Below are positions 26,240 to 32,634 of a stretch of DNA of 52,988 nt, in pieces (the first letter of the stretch is position 1; the number at the start of each line of letters is the position of its first letter). The notes under the pieces were generated by a model. The model saw only the letters and a program-made list of their open reading frames with translations, did no database searches and was not told the DNA's origin. The translations under genes and the position numbers were made by a program. Source of the stretch: Clostridiales bacterium (GTDB taxonomy: Bacteria; Bacillota; Clostridia; Oscillospirales; Oscillospiraceae); NCBI GenBank assembly GCA_021202775.1, contig JAJQCJ010000082.1, forward strand, positions 1 to 52,988. The letters run 5' to 3'.

Positions 26240-26596
26240 TCAGCCCTGGACCAGGTTGACCAGAGCACGGATGATGGCGGCGGCCAGCGCGTCAAAGACC
26301 CAGATGCAGACGCCCACCACCAGGATGCAGACCAGCACCACCAGGCAGTTCTTCAGCAGCTCTTTCCTGGTGGGCCAGTGGACCTTCTTCAGCTCCACCT
26401 TCATGTCATGGCACCAGCTCTTAGCCTTCCGGGCCGTGCGGACAAAGAAGTTGGGCTTCTTCTCGCCCTTGGCGTCCTTTTTGCCGCTGTCGGCCTTTTT
26501 CTTCTCCTTGACGGCTTCTGTTTCGTTCACAGTTTTGGTCTCTTCCGCGACCTCAGGGCTGGATGCGCCCTTGGCTTTTTTTGCGTTTTTCGCCAT
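26240..26596 (-). CDS. secE: Preprotein translocase subunit SecE
   Basis: Essential small subunit of the SecYEG channel. 118 residues: a long Lys/Glu/Ala-rich cytoplasmic N-terminus (about 1-48), the conserved amphipathic KVELKKVHWPTRKELLK and one membrane helix (VVLVCILVVGVCIWVF). The second of two close ATGs (26596) is preferred because AAAGGTG is 7 nt away. The charged N-terminal extension is longer than in Bacillus SecE. Confidence 0.93.
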   Translation of the reverse strand: MAKNAKKAKGASSPEVAEETKTVNETEAVKEKKKADSGKKDAKGEKKPNFFVRTARKAKSWCHDMKVELKKVHWPTRKELLKNCLVVLVCILVVGVCIWVFDALAAAIIRALVNLVQG

Positions 26597-26634
26597 ATTC
26601 ATGCACCTTTCTCGTGAATTTCGCAGTTGACGCC

Positions 26635-26805
26635 TTACTTCGCTTCAACGTGCTCGGTGTGCTTCCGGCAGAAGGGACAGTACTTGTTCATCTTGAGACG
26701 ATCGGGAGTGTTCTTCTTGTTCTTCATGGTGTTGTAGTTTCTCTGCTTGCACTCGGAGCACCGCAAGGTGATCTTTTGCCGTGCGCCAGCCTTCGCTTTT
26801 GCCAT
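26635..26805 (-). CDS. rpmG: 50S ribosomal protein L33, zinc-binding type
   Basis: 56 residues. Four cysteines in two CxxC pairs (RCSECK and YCPFCR) mark the zinc-containing C+ form of L33. It starts at ATG 26805, 7 nt after AAGGAGGTG. It heads the secE-nusG-rplKA unit, as in other Firmicutes. A few residues longer than the usual 49-50, due to the N-terminal AKAKAGA stretch. Confidence 0.95.
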   Translation of the reverse strand: MAKAKAGARQKITLRCSECKQRNYNTMKNKKNTPDRLKMNKYCPFCRKHTEHVEAK

Positions 26806-26839
26806 TTTCGGCACCTCCTTGGTTTCGTAATTGTGGGTC

Positions 26840-26899
26840 AAAAAAAGCCGGAACCCCGGCAGGCTGACCCGTTACAGGGAATCCCGCCGAACTTCCGGC
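26840..26899 (-). terminator. Terminator-like structure in the rpmG leader
   Basis: Minus strand GCCGGAA (26899-26893) pairs with TTCCGGC (26853-26847), enclosing nested CGGC/GCCG and CCC/GGG pairs, and is followed by seven T residues, only about 35 nt before the rpmG start. It is placed to attenuate the whole rpmG-secE-nusG-rplKA unit or to end a separate short RNA. Confidence 0.65.
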
Positions 26900-27048
26900 C
26901 GAAATGCCGCAGAAACCCCCCGCGGCACAAACAGTCATCAAGCGTTCGGCAGAAGCGCTGCCTCCCTGCTATGGCGCAGCGAATGCGCCCCACAGAGGCG
27001 CCCTCATGCGTAAAAATGCGCATGAAAAGAAAACCCCTGCTCACAGGT
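26840..27048 (-). ncRNA. Structured ~205-nt leader or small RNA upstream of rpmG
   Basis: Between the promoter and the terminator the transcript holds several hairpins: CATGCG/CGCATG, GCGCA/TGCGC, GGCAG/CTGCC and TGCCGC/GCGGCA (26905-26927). No tRNA, SRP RNA or 6S RNA signature could be recognised, and no convincing reading frame. It may be a regulatory leader for ribosomal and Sec genes. Confidence 0.5.
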
Positions 27049-27054
27049 GACATT

Positions 27055-27083
27055 ACTATACCACGCCTGACAGCCGCTGTCAA
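27055..27083 (-). promoter_or_regulatory. Promoter of the rpmG-secE-nusG-rplKA unit
   Basis: Minus strand TTGACA (27083-27078), 17-nt spacer, TATAGT (27060-27055). Confidence 0.85.
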
Positions 27084-27137
27084 GGGCTTTTTTCCAAAAA
27101 AGTAAAGCGCCGCCCCCGGTTTGCTCCGGAAAAGGGG

Positions 27138-27167
27138 TGGACAAAGAGACGGGAAAGATGGTACAAT
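27138..27167 (+). promoter_or_regulatory. Promoter of ruvX-DUF1292
   Basis: TGGACA (27138-27143), 18-nt spacer, TACAAT (27162-27167), ending about 20 nt before the ruvX start. It diverges from the rpmG promoter. Confidence 0.55.
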
Positions 27168-27188
27168 GCAAAGGAAGGATGTGAGACT

Positions 27189-27611
27189 ATGCGCATTATG
27201 GCGATCGACTACGGGGACGCCCGCACCGGTGTGGCCATCTCCGACCCCTTCGGTATGCTGGCGGGCTGGACCACCGTGATCCATTCCTGGCGTCAGGAGG
27301 AAGTTTTAAGCCGGCTCCTGGACATCATCCGGGAGCATGGCGTGGATGAGCTGGTGCTGGGCCTGCCCAAAAACATGAACGACACCTGCGGCCCACGGGT
27401 GGAGAAGAGCCGTCAGCTGGCCACCCTGCTGGAGGAGGCCACCGGCATGGAGGTTCATCTGTGGGATGAGCGGCTGACCACGGTGGACGCCCACCGCATC
27501 CTGTCGGAAAACGGGCGGCGGGGCAGGCAGCGGAAGGAGAAGGTGGACGCTGTGGCCGCCTCCCTGATTCTGGAAGGCTATCTGGGCTGCCGCCGCAGCC
27601 AAAACGGTTAG
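27189..27611 (+). CDS. ruvX: RuvX/YqgF, pre-16S rRNA nuclease and resolvase-like protein
   Basis: 140 residues with the RNase H fold: MAIDYGDARTGVAISD (metal-binding Asp), GLPKNMNDT, WDERLTT and KVDAVAASLILEGYL (acidic C-terminal motif). The family is known for 5' processing of 16S rRNA and was earlier linked to Holliday junctions. AAGGATGTGAG precedes the ATG. It forms a two-gene unit with the DUF1292 gene, an arrangement conserved in Firmicutes. Confidence 0.93.
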   Translation: MRIMAIDYGDARTGVAISDPFGMLAGWTTVIHSWRQEEVLSRLLDIIREHGVDELVLGLPKNMNDTCGPRVEKSRQLATLLEEATGMEVHLWDERLTTVDAHRILSENGRRGRQRKEKVDAVAASLILEGYLGCRRSQNG

Positions 27612-27629
27612 AAGAAAGAGGGAAACACA

Positions 27630-27944
27630 ATGCTGTTTGACACGGATGACAACTCTGTAGTGCTGGAGCTGGAGGACGAGGCCGGGCGCCGCGTCCGCTA
27701 CGAAATGCTGGACCTGGTGGAGTATGGCGGGGATGCCTTTGGCATCTTCCTCCCGGCGGAGGACCACGAGGGAGATGTGGCCATTCTGCGGCTGGCCGGA
27801 GAGGACGCCCAGAAGGCGGAGGGCTACGTCCCGGTGAACGACGAGGCGCTGGAGCAGGCCGTCTTTGACATCTTCCAGATCAAGAACATGGACGCCTTTG
27901 ACTTTGGCGACAGCGCCTTCACCCAGAACGACCTGTTCGCGTAA
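27630..27944 (+). CDS. DUF1292-family protein (YrzB-like)
   Basis: 104 residues, acidic. It shows the DUF1292 pattern: a short beta-rich module VVLELEDEAGRRVRYEMLD, then VEYGGDAFGIFLPAE and a downstream AILRL strand. Unusually it continues with a C-terminal acidic/aromatic tail (AFDFGDSAFTQNDLFA). It follows ruvX by 18 nt. Function is unknown in the family. Confidence 0.8.
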   Translation: MLFDTDDNSVVLELEDEAGRRVRYEMLDLVEYGGDAFGIFLPAEDHEGDVAILRLAGEDAQKAEGYVPVNDEALEQAVFDIFQIKNMDAFDFGDSAFTQNDLFA

Positions 27945-27960
27945 CCTTGCAAAAAACAGG

Positions 27961-27990
27961 AAAAAGGCCCGCTGCACAGCGGGCCTTTTT
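27961..27990. terminator. Bidirectional terminator between DUF1292 gene and rpmB
   Basis: AAAAAGGCCCGCTG, two loop bases, CAGCGGGCCTTTTT: a perfect 14-bp palindrome giving a U-tract on both strands. Confidence 0.95.
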
Positions 27991-28011
27991 CCATGAGCGG
28001 ACGCTCACACG

Positions 28012-28197
28012 TTACGCACGGGTCACTTTCCCGGAACGGAGGCATCTGGAGCAGACATATACGTGAGTGGGAGTGCCCCCCACGATAGCCTTGACGCGCT
28101 TCACGTTGGGCTTCCAGGTGCGGTTGGAGCGACGACGGGAGTGAGAAACCTGAATCCCAAAGGTGACGCCTTTCCCACAAAAATCGCACTTTGCCAT
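28012..28197 (-). CDS. rpmB: 50S ribosomal protein L28
   Basis: 61 residues. MAKCDFCGKGVTFGIQVSHS at the N-terminus, RTWKPNVKRV and CSRCLRSGKV near the end show the zinc-binding (two CxxC) form of L28. ATG 28197 has AAGGAGGTC 7 nt upstream. A stand-alone transcription unit with its own promoter. Confidence 0.96.
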   Translation of the reverse strand: MAKCDFCGKGVTFGIQVSHSRRRSNRTWKPNVKRVKAIVGGTPTHVYVCSRCLRSGKVTRA

Positions 28198-28267
28198 TTT
28201 GCTGACCTCCTTCTCATTCACAATCACTGCTCACGCAAGCGATCAATCTTATGAAACAGCATTGATT

Positions 28268-28296
28268 ATAATACCAGATGGAACGGATAAAATCAA
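28268..28296 (-). promoter_or_regulatory. Promoter of rpmB
   Basis: Minus strand TTGATT (28296-28291), 17-nt spacer, TATTAT (28273-28268). Confidence 0.7.
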
Positions 28297-28387
28297 CCCC
28301 TTTCCCGGATTTTTTTGAAAAAATTTGCATCGCCCCCGAAGGGGCCTGCCTCCGGGACGGGGGCGGCGGCCTGCCGTGAACCGGGCG

Positions 28388-28416
28388 TTGACATCGCAGC
28401 GAAAAACAAATATAAT
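28388..28416 (+). promoter_or_regulatory. Consensus promoter of the histidine kinase gene
   Basis: TTGACA (28388-28393), 17-nt spacer, TATAAT (28411-28416): a perfect sigma-A consensus, surprisingly strong for a sensor gene. The rest of 28198-28511 holds the rpmB promoter, a GCCCC/GGGGC hairpin near 28331 and an untranslated leader of about 85 nt. Confidence 0.85.
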
Positions 28417-28511
28417 TTTACCAGACGATTGGATTCTGCCCGCCAGCCGCAAAACCGGACGGTATCCGTTCCTGCGGCGGCTGACGGATGATTTGGGAGA
28501 GGTGAATCGGT

Positions 28512-29771
28512 ATGGATATGGCGCTGCCCCGTTATGTGCTGCAGTTCATTGCCATTATCGTGCTGCTGACCTGGCACTGCAAAAAGGGAGAGCAGAAATG
28601 GTGGCAGTGGCTGGCGGCCAGCGCGGTGGGCCTGGGCCTGGGCATCTTCTTTGAAAGCTCTTTCGGAGACGCCCCCGTCGGGTTCTATCTGCTGACGGTT
28701 TACCTCCTCCTGGCCTACTGGCGCGTCCTGAAGCTGCCCTTTGAGGAATACATCTTCTACTATTCGGCGGGGATGCTGATTCAGGATGCGGTCTTCAACG
28801 CCTATGTGATTTTTTATTACCTGTTCGCCCTGGAGGCGTCCGCCTGGTGGAACAACGTCGTGTACCTTGCCGTGTTTGCCGCCCTGTACGCCGGGGTATA
28901 CCGCTTTCTCAACTGGTGGCGCAGCCGGGAGGGCGAGCTGCGGATTCAGACCAATGTGACGGTGCTGTCCATTCTGATCTTCCTGATCAATCAGATGAGC
29001 CAGATTTTCATTGTGGTGGACGAGACCTATGACTGGTCCAATCTGGAGCTGCGGCTGTACAGCCTTCTGGTGTGCGTGCTGGCGCTGAGTATTCAGTTCG
29101 GACTGTTTCACAGCAATCAGCTCCAGCGGGACAATGAGGCCATCCGGCTGATCCTCCACAACGAACGGAAACAGCACGCCCTTGCCGCAGAGACGGTGGA
29201 GCTGATCAACCTGAAATGCCATGACCTGAAGCAGCAGATCGCGGCGGTCCGCCGCGCAACCGCCGCCGCGGAGCAGGAACAGGAGCTGCTGCGGGTGGAG
29301 GAGGCCATCAGCTTCTATGACAGCATGCTGAAAACCGGCAGCGACGGACTGGACACCATTCTGGGGGAAAAGCGCCTGATTTGCGAGAAGGCGCAGATTC
29401 GGCTGAACTTTATGGGGGACGGCAGCGCCCTGAACGTCCTGCGGGATGTGGATCTTTACACGCTGATCGGCAACGCCCTGGATAACGCCATAGAATGTGT
29501 CCGGGCCATCGACGATGTGGAAAAGCGGTTCATCCTGTTTGAGGTGAGACGCAGGGCCGGCATGGCCGTGATCCACATCGAGAATTGCTGCGAAACGCCC
29601 CTGCGGTTCCGCAACGGTCTGCCGGAGACCACCAAGGGCGACCGGCGGTATCACGGTTACGGCATGAAGAGCATGCAGTTCATCGCGGCGCAGTACGGCG
29701 GGACGCTGCTGGCCTGCCAGAAGGATGCCCGCTTTGTGTTAAATATCACCATCCCCCTTTCGCAGTCCTGA
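28512..29771 (+). CDS. AgrC-like sensor histidine kinase (GHKL ATPase), orphan
   Basis: 419 residues. Six or so membrane helices fill residues 1-200, a coiled linker follows, then LINLKCHDLKQQI with the putative phosphoacceptor His (about 237), LIGNALDNAIE (N box) and HGYGMKSM (G box). This is the layout of peptide-sensing kinases of the AgrC/HPK10 group. The ATG at 28512 has GAGAGGTGA upstream. No LytTR response regulator, AgrB or AgrD homologue lies next to it, so its partner must be elsewhere. The stimulus is unknown. Confidence 0.85.
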   Translation: MDMALPRYVLQFIAIIVLLTWHCKKGEQKWWQWLAASAVGLGLGIFFESSFGDAPVGFYLLTVYLLLAYWRVLKLPFEEYIFYYSAGMLIQDAVFNAYVIFYYLFALEASAWWNNVVYLAVFAALYAGVYRFLNWWRSREGELRIQTNVTVLSILIFLINQMSQIFIVVDETYDWSNLELRLYSLLVCVLALSIQFGLFHSNQLQRDNEAIRLILHNERKQHALAAETVELINLKCHDLKQQIAAVRRATAAAEQEQELLRVEEAISFYDSMLKTGSDGLDTILGEKRLICEKAQIRLNFMGDGSALNVLRDVDLYTLIGNALDNAIECVRAIDDVEKRFILFEVRRRAGMAVIHIENCCETPLRFRNGLPETTKGDRRYHGYGMKSMQFIAAQYGGTLLACQKDARFVLNITIPLSQS

Positions 29772-29797
29772 CCCCGGAGCGCACCCTCCGCGGCCGC

Positions 29798-29835
29798 AAA
29801 AATCCCCGCCTTCCCTGCGGAAGGCGGGGGTTTTT
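29798..29835. terminator. Bidirectional terminator between kinase gene and scfB
   Basis: AAAAAT then an 11-bp stem (29804-29814 with 29819-29829), four-nt loop, then TTTTT. Works for both converging genes. Confidence 0.92.
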
Positions 29836-29856
29836 ATTTGACCGGCGGGCGCTGTC

Positions 29857-31233
29857 TCAGTCCGCCGCGCTTTCCTCCTGGGTCATGCCCCGGCGCACCG
29901 CCTGAATGGCGATGGCACATTCCAGCCGCTTGCGCTCCAGCTCGCAGGCCACCTTGCTGGGCTTCATGATGTCGCCGTTCACGTTGTAGTTGCAGGCGGA
30001 GCAGCCGCCGGAGCAGTAGAACTTGGCCCAGCAGTTCCGGCAGTCCTCCTTGGTGTAGATGTTCACCCCGGCAAACCGCCCGGCCACCTCCTGGTCAAAG
30101 GTGCCCTCGTACAGGTTGCCGATTTTGAAGTCCGGGTCGCCCACAAACTGATGGCAGGGGTAGATGTCCCCCTCCGGGGTGATGGCCACATATTCGTTGC
30201 CTGCGCCGCAGCCCCGCATCCGCTTGATGACGCAGGGGCCCTGGGACAGGTCCACGTTGAAGTGGAAGAAGTTCACCTCCGGCCGGTCCACCAAAGCCGC
30301 CGCCAGCTTCTCGTACTCCGCGCAGGCGGCGGGCACCTCCTCCTCCGTAATGGCGTAGGGGTCCCCCGGCTTGCCCACGCAGGGCTCCACCGAGACGTTG
30401 CGGAACCCCAGGTCGTCGGTGATGTGCAGCACGTCGGCGGCAAAGTCCAGATTCTCCCGGGTGTAGGTGCCCCGGACATAATATTCCTTGTCCCCCCGGT
30501 CCGCCACCAGCGCCTGGAATTTGGGCAGGATGGCGTCATAGCTGCCGGAGCCGTCCACCTGGACCCGCATACGGTCGTTGACCTCTTTCCGGCCGTCCAG
30601 GGACAGGACGCAGTTTTTCATCTCCTGATTGAAATAGGCGGTGTTCTCCTCATTCAGCAGCATTCCGTTGGTGGTCATGGTAAAGCGGAAGTGCTTGTCA
30701 TGGGTCTTTTCGAGTTCCCGGGCGTACTCCACCGTTTTTTTGCAGGTGTCCAGGGCCATCATGGGCTCCCCGCCGAAGAAGTCCACCTCGATGTTCCGGC
30801 GGCTGCCGGACTTTTCCACCACGAAGTCAATGGCCCGCTTCGCCGTCTCAAAGCTCATCAGCTTCCGGCCGGTGCCGTAGCCCCCCTGGGAGGCGAAGCA
30901 GTACTTGCACCGGAGGTTGCACTCATGGGCCACGTTCAGGCACAGGGCCTTGATGGGGGTGTTCTTCACCACCGCCCAAGACGGGTCGATGTACGTCTCG
31001 TCCTGGTAGAGAAGACCCTGCTCTTTCAGCTCCTTCAGCTCGGCCCAGCACTCCCGCACCTCTTCCTCCGTATAGGCGGGAAGTCCGGCGCACAGGGCCG
31101 CCGCATCGTCGCAGAACTGCGCCTCCCCCATGGCCTGCAGCACGTCATAGCTCATCCGGTCCAGCACATGGACCGCGCCGCTGGCCACATCCAGAGCGAT
31201 ATAGCAGCCCAGCGTCTGAAATGTATGAATCAT
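29857..31233 (-). CDS. scfB: SCIFF peptide maturase, radical SAM/SPASM
   Basis: Installs thioether cross-links in the SCIFF peptide encoded just upstream. 458 residues. The N-terminal ~85 residues form an RRE-like peptide-binding domain; the radical-SAM cluster is CNLRCKYC (C105, C109, C112); the C-terminal SPASM region holds many cysteines, including CGAGNEY, YPCHQF and CRNCWAKFYCSGGCSACNYN, for auxiliary 4Fe-4S clusters. Members of this family are nearly universal in Clostridia, and the physiological role of the product is not established. ATG 31233 follows AGAGGAAT. Confidence 0.95.
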   Translation of the reverse strand: MIHTFQTLGCYIALDVASGAVHVLDRMSYDVLQAMGEAQFCDDAAALCAGLPAYTEEEVRECWAELKELKEQGLLYQDETYIDPSWAVVKNTPIKALCLNVAHECNLRCKYCFASQGGYGTGRKLMSFETAKRAIDFVVEKSGSRRNIEVDFFGGEPMMALDTCKKTVEYARELEKTHDKHFRFTMTTNGMLLNEENTAYFNQEMKNCVLSLDGRKEVNDRMRVQVDGSGSYDAILPKFQALVADRGDKEYYVRGTYTRENLDFAADVLHITDDLGFRNVSVEPCVGKPGDPYAITEEEVPAACAEYEKLAAALVDRPEVNFFHFNVDLSQGPCVIKRMRGCGAGNEYVAITPEGDIYPCHQFVGDPDFKIGNLYEGTFDQEVAGRFAGVNIYTKEDCRNCWAKFYCSGGCSACNYNVNGDIMKPSKVACELERKRLECAIAIQAVRRGMTQEESAAD

Positions 31234-31293
31234 TCTTTGTATTCCTCTCTATTCACCTGAAAACAGGAGATATGAACGCCCTGACGGGCAAAA

Positions 31294-31325
31294 GAAAACT
31301 CCCTGCCGCAGCAACGGGAGTTTTC
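31294..31325 (-). terminator. Terminator-like hairpin between scfA and scfB
   Basis: GAAAACTCCC and GGGAGTTTTC (31294-31303, 31316-31325) form a 10-bp stem with 12-nt loop. The minus strand continues TTTTGCC. Partial termination here would make much more precursor than maturase. Confidence 0.75.
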
Positions 31326-31347
31326 TGGCTAAGCCTTGAGATGTGGC

Positions 31348-31488
31348 TTACTTCTGCTCACACTGCTGGTTGGCAACGGTGCAGGAAGTCTTGCAGGCAG
31401 ACTGGCAGGAAGTCTGGCACTCGCCGCAGCCGCCGTGGGCAGCGCTGTTTTTCAGGGTGGCACCATTCAGCGTCCGGATATGCTTCAT
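31348..31488 (-). CDS. scfA: SCIFF ribosomal peptide precursor (six cysteines in forty-five)
   Basis: A 46-codon gene encoding the substrate of the adjacent maturase. It begins MKHIRTLNGATLKNSAAH, which fits the conserved SCIFF leader, and has six cysteines at 21, 24, 28, 32, 36 and 43, in CGECQTSCQSACKTSC plus QQC near the end. AGGAGGG lies 7 nt before the ATG and there is a good promoter. It is short enough to be skipped by length-limited gene calling. The thioether pattern is inferred from the family. Confidence 0.95.
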   Translation of the reverse strand: MKHIRTLNGATLKNSAAHGGCGECQTSCQSACKTSCTVANQQCEQK

Positions 31489-31521
31489 GTTAATTCCCTC
31501 CTCGTCATAGGTCTTTCTGGT

Positions 31522-31550
31522 ATTCTACCATATTCCTGCGGATAATGCAA
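31522..31550 (-). promoter_or_regulatory. Promoter of scfA-scfB
   Basis: Minus strand TTGCAT (31550-31545), 17-nt spacer, TAGAAT (31527-31522). Confidence 0.7.
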
Positions 31551-31604
31551 TTCTTTTCTGCAAAATTTCAGTCCCTCTTTCCGATATTATTTTGACGATT
31601 CTGC

Positions 31605-31633
31605 TTGACGAAACAAGGAAAAGCGTTTAGAAT
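31605..31633 (+). promoter_or_regulatory. Promoter of the HAD-GH3 operon
   Basis: TTGACG (31605-31610), 17-nt spacer, TAGAAT (31628-31633); diverges from the scfA promoter. Confidence 0.75.
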
Positions 31634-31717
31634 GGAAGCAACTAAAATAAAAGGTGAGTTTGTTTAGTGCGTGCGAACCGTTTTATTTTTGTAAACTATC
31701 TGTAAGGAGGCAGTGCA

Positions 31718-32560
31718 ATGGGCGGCAAATTGGAAACCTTCCAAAAAAAGAAAGATTTTCTGATCTGCGTAGACTCGGACGGATGCGCCATGGATACCAT
31801 GGACATCAAGCACATCCGTTGCTTTGGGCCATGCATGGTGGAGGAATGGGGTCTCCAGGCGTGGGAGGAGCCGATCCTCACCCGCTGGAATGACATCAAC
31901 CTTTACACCATGACCAGGGGCATCAACCGGTTCAAGGGGCTGGCGATGATGCTGCGGGAAATCGACAGCGCATACACCAAAATCGAGGATTTGGAGGTGC
32001 TGGAGCACTGGGTCGCCACCAGTGACGAGCTTTCCAACAGCGCCATCGAAAAGGCCATCGGGGAGACGGACAGCGTCTGCCTGAAAAAGGCCCTCTCCTG
32101 GTCCAAAAGCGTCAACGAAAGCATCAACAACCTGCCCTTTGCCCTGAAAAAGCCCTTTGAAGGCGTCCGGGAGGGGCTGGCCTACGCCAATCAGCGGGCG
32201 GATGTGGTCATCGTCTCCTCCGCCAACCTTCAGGCAGTGATGGAGGAGTGGGAGCTGTACAAGCTGCTGGACCACGTGGATCTGGTGCTGGCCCAGGACA
32301 CCGGCAGCAAAGCCTTCTGCATTCAGGAGCTGCTGAAAAAGGGCTATGACCCCGCCAAGGTGCTGATGACCGGCGACGCCCCCGGCGACTATGACGCCGC
32401 CACCAAAAACGGCGTGTACTACTATCCCATCCTGGTCAGGCATGAGAAAGACTCCTGGACGGAGTTCCGGGAGACCGCCGTGGATAAGCTGCTGGACGGG
32501 ACCTACGGCGGCGCCTATCAGGAGGAAAAGGTCGCGGCCTTCCGGAAGAACCTCTCGTAA
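31718..32560 (+). CDS. HAD-superfamily hydrolase
   Basis: 280 residues, cytoplasmic. Motif I is VDSDGCAMDTMD (nucleophile Asp in DSDG), with VIVSSANLQAV as motif II and MTGDAPGDYDAA as motif IV; a large alpha-helical cap sits between motifs I and II. Related proteins are phosphatases acting on small phosphorylated sugars or nucleotides; a substrate cannot be assigned. AAGGAGG lies upstream of the ATG. It is 74 nt upstream of a GH3 glycosidase gene, so a sugar-phosphate role is a reasonable guess. Confidence 0.8.
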   Translation: MGGKLETFQKKKDFLICVDSDGCAMDTMDIKHIRCFGPCMVEEWGLQAWEEPILTRWNDINLYTMTRGINRFKGLAMMLREIDSAYTKIEDLEVLEHWVATSDELSNSAIEKAIGETDSVCLKKALSWSKSVNESINNLPFALKKPFEGVREGLAYANQRADVVIVSSANLQAVMEEWELYKLLDHVDLVLAQDTGSKAFCIQELLKKGYDPAKVLMTGDAPGDYDAATKNGVYYYPILVRHEKDSWTEFRETAVDKLLDGTYGGAYQEEKVAAFRKNLS

Positions 32561-32634
32561 CGAAACCGCTTCCACCATAACCGGATACAAACCATATGCA
32601 TTGCGGGCAAGACGCCCCGGGAAAGGAGCCTATT

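Noticed and set aside
26840-27048. SRP RNA, 6S RNA or a tRNA in front of rpmG
   Set aside because: No SRP apical loop, no closed 6S-type end pairing and no TpsiC arm or acceptor pairing were found.
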